A DNA stretch of 64,000 bases from the NCBI GenBank assembly GCA_022385755.1, contig MU278348.1:1523035-1587034 (forward strand), in the 5' to 3' direction. Each line of letters opens with the position of its first letter. Position 1 is the first letter of the stretch. The notes below the pieces were generated by a model, which was not told the origin of the DNA, did no database searches, and saw only the letters and a program-made list of their open reading frames with translations. The position numbers and the translations under genes are program-made. Below are positions 58,597-64,000 of the stretch, piece by piece. The stretch comes from Trametopsis cervina. Taxonomy: Eukaryota; Basidiomycota; Agaricomycetes; Polyporales; Irpicaceae.

Positions 58597-61500
58597 ATGT
58601 CAGATGCCGACATCTATAACCTCGAGTTTCTGTCTCTTGTCGCGAAGATCACCCAGGAGCTGGTCAACCATACTGGCATAAATGACAAGACTATCGCAGA
58701 GTTTGTCATTGCTCTACATGACGAGTCCAAAACCCTGCCAGAGTTCAAGCAGAAACTCAGCGTAATGGGGGCCAACTTTCCCGACTCCTTCGTAGAGAAT
58801 ATGGATCGTCTTATACTCAACATGCACCCAAAACACAAGAAGAAGTCGGTGGCGGTGCTGGAGGATTCGTCGAACCCAGAGGCTGCGTTGAATGAGCTGG
58901 ATAAGAAGAAGAGGATGTTCCCTGGGCTTGCACTGAAGGACAAGGAGTGGGAGCCAAGTGTTGCGAAGGATGTGATCATGAAGGAGGTGGACGACATGAT
59001 GTCTCAGTTTGAAGGCGCCGCTAAGAAGTCGAAAGCACGTCCAAGTGAGAACTACACTGAGCGTTCACCGAAACGCATGCGGACGTCGCGGTCACGTTCG
59101 CCACCTCGCCGTCGTAGTGCTAGCCCCCCTCCAAGAGGCCGTGACTGGGGAGACCGAAGGGGAAGAGATGCTCGTAGGCCACCGGCTCTGGACGAACGGC
59201 CTGTTTTGTACAAGATATACAATGGCCGAGTGTCCGGGATGAAAGAGTTCGGGGCGTTCGTGCAGTTGGAAGGTATTGCGGGCCGTGTTGAGGGTATGCA
59301 TCTATCTCTTTGAAGCCATTTCCCTACTGATTCGCTTACATCAGGTATGGTACATGTATCCAATATACAACAAGGTGCCCGTGCAAGCACCGCTTCCGAT
59401 CTTCTCACCAGAGGTCAGAATATCAAGGTGAAAGTGATGAGCGTAGCCGGTAACCGCGTCGGCTTGTCAATGAAGGACGTCGATCAAGCTACAGGTCGAG
59501 ACCTCACACCTCATTTACGCATCAAGTCTGAAGCAGAAATTGCCGAGGAGGAGACTCGACGTTCTGCGCATGGGTCGAATTCCATCCCCCTAGGTTCCAA
59601 AACGTTCCCAGAGGAGCCCAAGCGATCAGCCAAGCGCTTGACCTCACCCGAACGTTGGGAGATCAAACAACTCATATCATCGGGTATTGTCGACGCCTCC
59701 GAGTACCCTGACCTGGACGAGGACTTTAGCAACCCATCTGCCCGGGCGGAAATCGAGGAGGAGCTGGATGTCGAGATCAGGGAGGAGGAGCCGCCATTTT
59801 TGGCAGGGCAGACGAAGAAAACGCTGGATCTCAGCCCTGTCAAGATTGTCAAGGCTCCTGATGGGTCTCTAAACCGAGCCGCGCTTGCAGGTGCTTCTCT
59901 TGCCAAGGAGCGGCGTGAACTACGCCAACAAGAAGTAAACGCAGAAGCGGACTCTGAGGCGCGAGACTTCAGTGCGCCTTGGTTAGACCCTATGTCCAAG
60001 GAGTCCGATAAGATCTTCGCGCAGGATCTTCGTGGTAATCTGAAGGGGCAGAAGGTGTCCGACCAACCCAAATGGAAGGATGCTACGTTCAACAAGGCTA
60101 CTACATTTGGAGAAATCACCAGCCTTAGCATTCAAGAGCAGCGAAAGAGTCTTCCCATATACAAGCTCCGTGACCCGCTTTTGCAAGCCATCAGAGAGGT
60201 GTGTGAGCTTGAAGGTCCCAGCTTCGCTGATACTGACTGCTTTCTAGCATCAAATCCTTATTGTCGTCGGTGATACCGGTTCTGGTAAAACTACCCAAAT
60301 GGTGCAGTACCTTGCCGAGGATGGTTACGCTGAGAGAGGTCGAATAGGCTGCACTCAGCCGCGTCGTGTCGCCGCAATGTCCGTCGCGAAACGAGTGTCA
60401 GAGGAGGTCGGTTGCCGCATGGGACAAGAGGTTGGCTACACCATCCGTTTCGAGGATTGTACCAGTCCCGAGACTCGCATCAAGTACATGACGGATGGTA
60501 TGCTTCAGCGTGAATGCTTAATCGACCCAGACGTGACTCAGTACTCGGTTATCATGTTGGACGAAGCCCACGAGCGCACAATTGCTACAGACGTCCTTTT
60601 CGGGCTTCTCAAGAGTAAGTTTCCATCAGTTAAAATCTATACGCACAGCAGAGTAGCTTACACCTATATTGCAGAGGCCATTAAACGTCGACCGGACCTT
60701 AAACTGATCGTCACATCCGCAACCCTCGACGCCGAGAAGTTCTCAAAGTACTTCTACGGATGTCCTATTTTCACCATTCCTGGCAGAACATACCCCGTCG
60801 AGATCCTCTACACCAAAGAGCCGGAAACAGATTACCTGGACGCTTCACTCATCACTGTCATGCAGATTCATCTCTCCGAACCTCCCGGTGATATTCTCCT
60901 CTTCCTCACAGGCCAAGAGGAGATTGATACGACATGCGAGATTCTCTTCGAGCGTATGAAGGCCCTTGGTCCCAAAGTTCCCGAACTCATGATTCTTCCC
61001 ATCTATTCTGCGCTACCGTCCGAGGTCCAATCTCGTGTTTTCGAGCCGACACCCCCGGGTGCTCGAAAGGTTGTCGTCGCCACGAACGTCGCTGAGACCA
61101 GTTTGACGATCCCTGGTATTTATTACGTTATTGATCCTGGCTTCTCAAAACAGAATGCATACGATCCTCGTCTCGGAATGGACTCACTTGTGGTGATGCC
61201 GATTTCTCAGGCACAGGCTCGCCAACGTGCAGGCCGTGCAGGTCGAACAGGTCCCGGAAAATGCTACCGGCTGTATACTGAAGCCGCCTTCCGCAATGAA
61301 ATGCTGCCTAACTCTGTCCCCGACATACAGCGGACTAACTTGGCCAGTACTATCCTTACACTCAAGGCCATGGGTATCAACGATCTGCTGAGCTTCGACT
61401 TCATGGACCCCCCGCCTGCACAAACCATGTTGACAGCCCTAGAGTCTTTATATGCCTTGTCTGCTCTGGATGACGAAGGTCTATTGACACGGTTGGGCCG

Positions 61501-62402
61501 CAAGATGGCAGATTTCCCTATGGATCCTCCTCTCGCAAAAATGCTCATCGCCTCAGTAGACTACGGTTGCTCAGACGAAATTCTTTCCGTGGTAGCCATG
61601 TTATCTGTGCAGAGTGTGTTCTATCGACCGAAAGAGAAACAAGGCCAGGCTGATTCGAAGAAGGCGAAGTTCCACCAGCCGGAGGGCGATCACCTCACTT
61701 TGCTGACAGTCTACAATGGCTGGAAAGCGAGTAACTTCTCCAACCCCTGGTGTTACGAGAACTTCATACAAGCGAGGAGCATGAGGCGAGCGCAAGACGT
61801 TCGCAAGCAACTGTTGGGTATCATGGATCGGTAAGTTGACTCGCTGTACCGATCTGTGCGTCAGGCTAACCACTCCTCAGGTACAAACATGACATCGTGT
61901 CCGCGGGCAAAGATTACATCCGCGTTCGTCGCGCAATTGCGTCAGGCTTCTTCCGACACGCAGCGAAGAAGGACCCTCAAGAAGGGTACAAGACCCTTGT
62001 TGAGGGCACACCTGTCTACATCCACCCATCGTCTGCTCTGTTCAACAGAAACCCGGAATGGATCATTTACCACGAGTTGATCCTTACTACTAGAGAGTAT
62101 TGCCACAACGTGACCGCTATCGAGCCTAAGTGGCTGGTCGATGTTGCACCCCAATTCTTCAAAGTTGCCGATGCGAACAAGATCAGTAAACGCAAGAAGC
62201 AAGAAAAGATTGAGCCGCTCTTCAACAAGGTACGCCTTGCCGCATACTTACCAGTAGATTGCACTCACATTCTCTACAGTATGAGAAACCCGACGAATGG
62301 CGTTTATCGAAGGTTAAGCGGAGCGCTCGATCGGTGCGTTCATGCTCAGTTCAGTTACTGTGGCTCTATCTAACATTGCTACAGAGTCAAACCTTCGGTT
62401 AA
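58597..62402 (+). CDS. PRP22: spliceosomal DEAH-box helicase PRP22 (DHX8)
   Basis: Seven exons (58597-59293, 59345-60198, 60248-60614, 60675-61830, 61881-62229, 62280-62333, 62385-62402) give 1,164 aa. An N-terminal PWI-like helical region and an RS-rich linker ([18 protein letters not shown]) precede an S1 RNA-binding domain ([19 protein letters not shown] then GMVHVSNI), the hallmark of Prp22. The core has [55 protein letters not shown] and [19 protein letters not shown], followed by the HA2/OB region with [13 protein letters not shown]. Prp22 proofreads the second splicing step and releases mRNA from the spliceosome. The last exon adds only five residues and the stop. Nuclear. Confidence 0.95.
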
Positions 62403-62852
62403 AGGCGATTGTACTGTCCTTTGGTCATTTGCTGTATCATATATGCTTATAATGAATTGTTGTACTATTGGATCATAATGATGATTGAGTATCAGGAGCG
62501 TACAAATTCGCCAGCTACGTCATGAACATTGAAACAGGACAATAAAATATATCCCCATGCTCCAGCATAGTAGTGGGTGATACATGTTTCCCAGTACAAA
62601 TCTTAGAGATATTGTCATATGACAGAACACGATAGGCTGGAGACCTGCTGCATGTCCTACAGGTTCTTCGCTGGAATATAGCGAAGTTCGACCCATTGAG
62701 AGCGACGCCGGCTGCTGGGCGGTATCCATATTGGCAGAGAACAAGGTGTGATCCCAATAGCGATTTCTTTCAACTGAATAGCGTGCGTCAGCCCCCAACC
62801 TGCATGCGCGAAAGAAACCACGTACCAAGATAGCAAGCATTTATTCCCTCAG
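62403..62852. other. convergent 3' region PRP22/NXT1
   Basis: This 450-bp AT-rich stretch between convergent stop codons has no believable frame. It is probably both 3' UTRs. Confidence 0.5.
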
Positions 62853-63414
62853 CTATCCTACAAAGCGCATCGCGTCCGCATTCACATAGTATTTGGTTTG
62901 CTCCCCTGTACCTGTGCCGGGATCCGGTACGAGCATGAATGTCTGCGAGAACACTCTCGGTTGGCCGTCCACAGATTTATTAGGGGTAGACGCGGGGTTT
63001 CCTGCAGGCCCCTTCCCGTGTAACACGGTGCCAGAAACCGTGACAAGTAAACACGGAGGCTGACTCCCTGAACAGAATGTGAACTCCATAATTATCAGAA
63101 CCAATTGGCGAACTCACCAGGAATGGGATGGCAATCGAAAGACTGCACTTCATGTTTCGTTACCGGCATGTTTTTCAGGAGGGTTCGAACCCCATCTTTG
63201 CCTTGGTAAGGTTTGCCGTTCCACGTTAAGGCAGACGTATCGCGGTAAAAGTTAGGTAGGTCGTCCGTGCGTGTGGACGAGTCGTAGGTACTGTAGTATA
63301 ACCGAGTGAAATGTTCCGCGGCAGTCGAGACGACCTGAACGCTAAAAAGCGCGTCAATACTGCCGTTAAGATCCACGTATCGTTCACTTACTCTGCCTTC
63401 GTGAGAGTGGTCAT
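62853..63414 (-). CDS. NXT1: NTF2-related mRNA export factor NXT1 (p15)
   Basis: Three exons (63414-63392, 63341-63118, 63067-62853) give 153 aa. The protein reads MTTLTKADVQVVSTAAEHFT, then FTRLYYSTYDS, LPNFYRDTSALTWNGKPYQG, the VQSFDCHPIP strand, CLLVTVSGTVLHG, RVFSQTFMLVPD and KYYVNADAMRFVG, which is a complete NTF2-like fold in the NXT1/p15 pattern. Family role: heterodimer with the Mex67/NXF1 export receptor at the nuclear pore. A loop before RVFSQTF (GPAGNPASTPNKSVDGQP) is longer than in animals. I chose the ATG at 63414 because the 23-nt first exon followed by GTAAGT keeps the family N-terminus; the longer open frame from 63484 reads through that intron. Confidence 0.85.
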
Positions 63415-63645
63415 GAGTTTTGTAACTGAAGGTGGTGGCAGACGAGAAAACGCGAGCACAACGTCTGGCTGTGGCGAGTGGCACTACTAATCCGGGACCG
63501 ATAGCGCTAACATTGTGAGTGAAAAGCGCTCAGCGAGGAGGATCCAGAATATTCATACTGGCAGTACAGTACAAAAATAATAAGAGCAAGTAAAGTTACA
63601 AGTGTTGTACACTAGAAATAACAATATATCGCGATTGATCAAAGC

Positions 63646-64000
63646 TCAAGCAGAAATACTAGCCACTGAGACATAGCGCGAATCGGAGGATAAATCACGA
63701 ACACCCTGATGTTCAGTTCCCATACTCGCGTACCACGACTGAGGACCCTAAGGAAGAGAAGTTAGAAAACAAAGGGAAGAAGACACAGAGCCACTCACCG
63801 TTCTATTCTTAAGTCTGAGTCTCCGGATTCGTCTGGCTATCCATTCGCCAGAAGTAGACCCTGTTTCGTATATGTCCTGGGGAGCCTCCACTACGGCACT
63901 CTCAATCAGGTTGCTCCTTTCCTTCAGGGGACGTAAGACGACATCATCACTGGGTCTGGTAAAGAATGTTATGGAGTATCGAGGAAGCCGCGACTGCGCG
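63646..64000 (-). CDS. isopenicillin N synthase-like 2-oxoglutarate/Fe(II) dioxygenase, C-terminal part (partial)
   Basis: Only the 3' end lies in the window: an exon entering from the right edge (64000-63799), a 52-nt intron and the last exon (63746-63646). The translated end reads RLPRYSITFFTRPSDDVVLR, then TGSTSGEWIARRIRRLRLKN and GPQSWYASMGTEH, followed by a short tail. This matches the end of fungal IPNS-like oxygenases, where the Arg of the RxS motif (RYS) binds 2-oxoglutarate. The metal ligands lie outside the window, so the substrate cannot be judged. These enzymes are common in fungi and need not make antibiotics. Confidence 0.7.

Noticed and set aside
62515..62840. Minus-strand frames downstream of NXT1 as an extra exon
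   Set aside because: NXT1 has a clear stop at 62853 after its conserved last strand, and these frames show no similarity or shared splice site.
63180..63193. GGGTTCGAACCCC resembling a tRNA T-arm
   Set aside because: It lies inside conserved NXT1 coding sequence and no other tRNA arms surround it.
1..64000. CRISPR array, plasmid origin or phage genes
   Set aside because: There is no regularly spaced direct repeat array, and the gene set and introns are plainly eukaryotic nuclear.

Overview
The window is nuclear DNA of a filamentous basidiomycete, most likely an Agaricomycete. Almost every gene is broken by several introns of about 50-80 nt. The recognisable genes are fungal housekeeping genes, and two features typical of mushroom-forming fungi are present: a small secreted CPL1-like protein, and a DDE_1 transposon of the kind common in Agaricomycetes. 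No rRNA, tRNA, CRISPR or prokaryotic operon structure was found. Exon models were built by eye from splice sites, reading phase and family similarity; where a full exon list is given, the exon lengths add up to an open frame.

Layout. 1-20.3 kb is almost gene-free, low-complexity DNA rich in short TACTGTA/GTACGGTAC-type palindromes and microsatellites. It is interrupted only by a complete DNA transposon (3390-7724) with 27-bp terminal inverted repeats, a TA target duplication and one intron-containing gene. That gene joins a Ulp1/SENP-type cysteine protease to a DDE_1 (pogo-like) transposase. 20.3-44.6 kb is a dense housekeeping block: a TPX2-domain spindle protein (-), SYO1 ribosomal-protein import chaperone (-), FIP1 polyadenylation factor (+), an Ark1/NAK-family kinase (-), a 3-hydroxyisobutyrate dehydrogenase-family enzyme (+), mitochondrial ribosomal protein uL10m (+), a Ctr copper transporter (-), exonuclease V (-) and a D-amino-acid oxidase (+). 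44.6-53.3 kb is again gene-poor and holds the CPL1-like secreted protein and a Ser-rich protein of unknown function. 53.3-64 kb holds a DHX57-like UBA-RWD-DEAH helicase (-) head to head with the spliceosomal helicase PRP22 (+), then NXT1 (-), and the 3' end of an isopenicillin N synthase-like 2-oxoglutarate dioxygenase (-) cut by the window edge.

The genes form no pathway cluster. RNA processing and export is over-represented (FIP1, PRP22, NXT1, DHX57-like), but ordinary gene mixing explains this. Four divergent pairs share short intergenic regions: SYO1/FIP1, ARK1/dehydrogenase, EXO5/oxidase and DHX57-like/PRP22.

The most notable items are the intact transposon whose protease and transposase appear to be translated as one polyprotein-like protein, the dispersed palindrome in the desert, a fungal TPX2-domain gene, GC-AG introns in conserved genes, and very short exons (10, 16 and 21 nt), one of which carries a Walker A motif.
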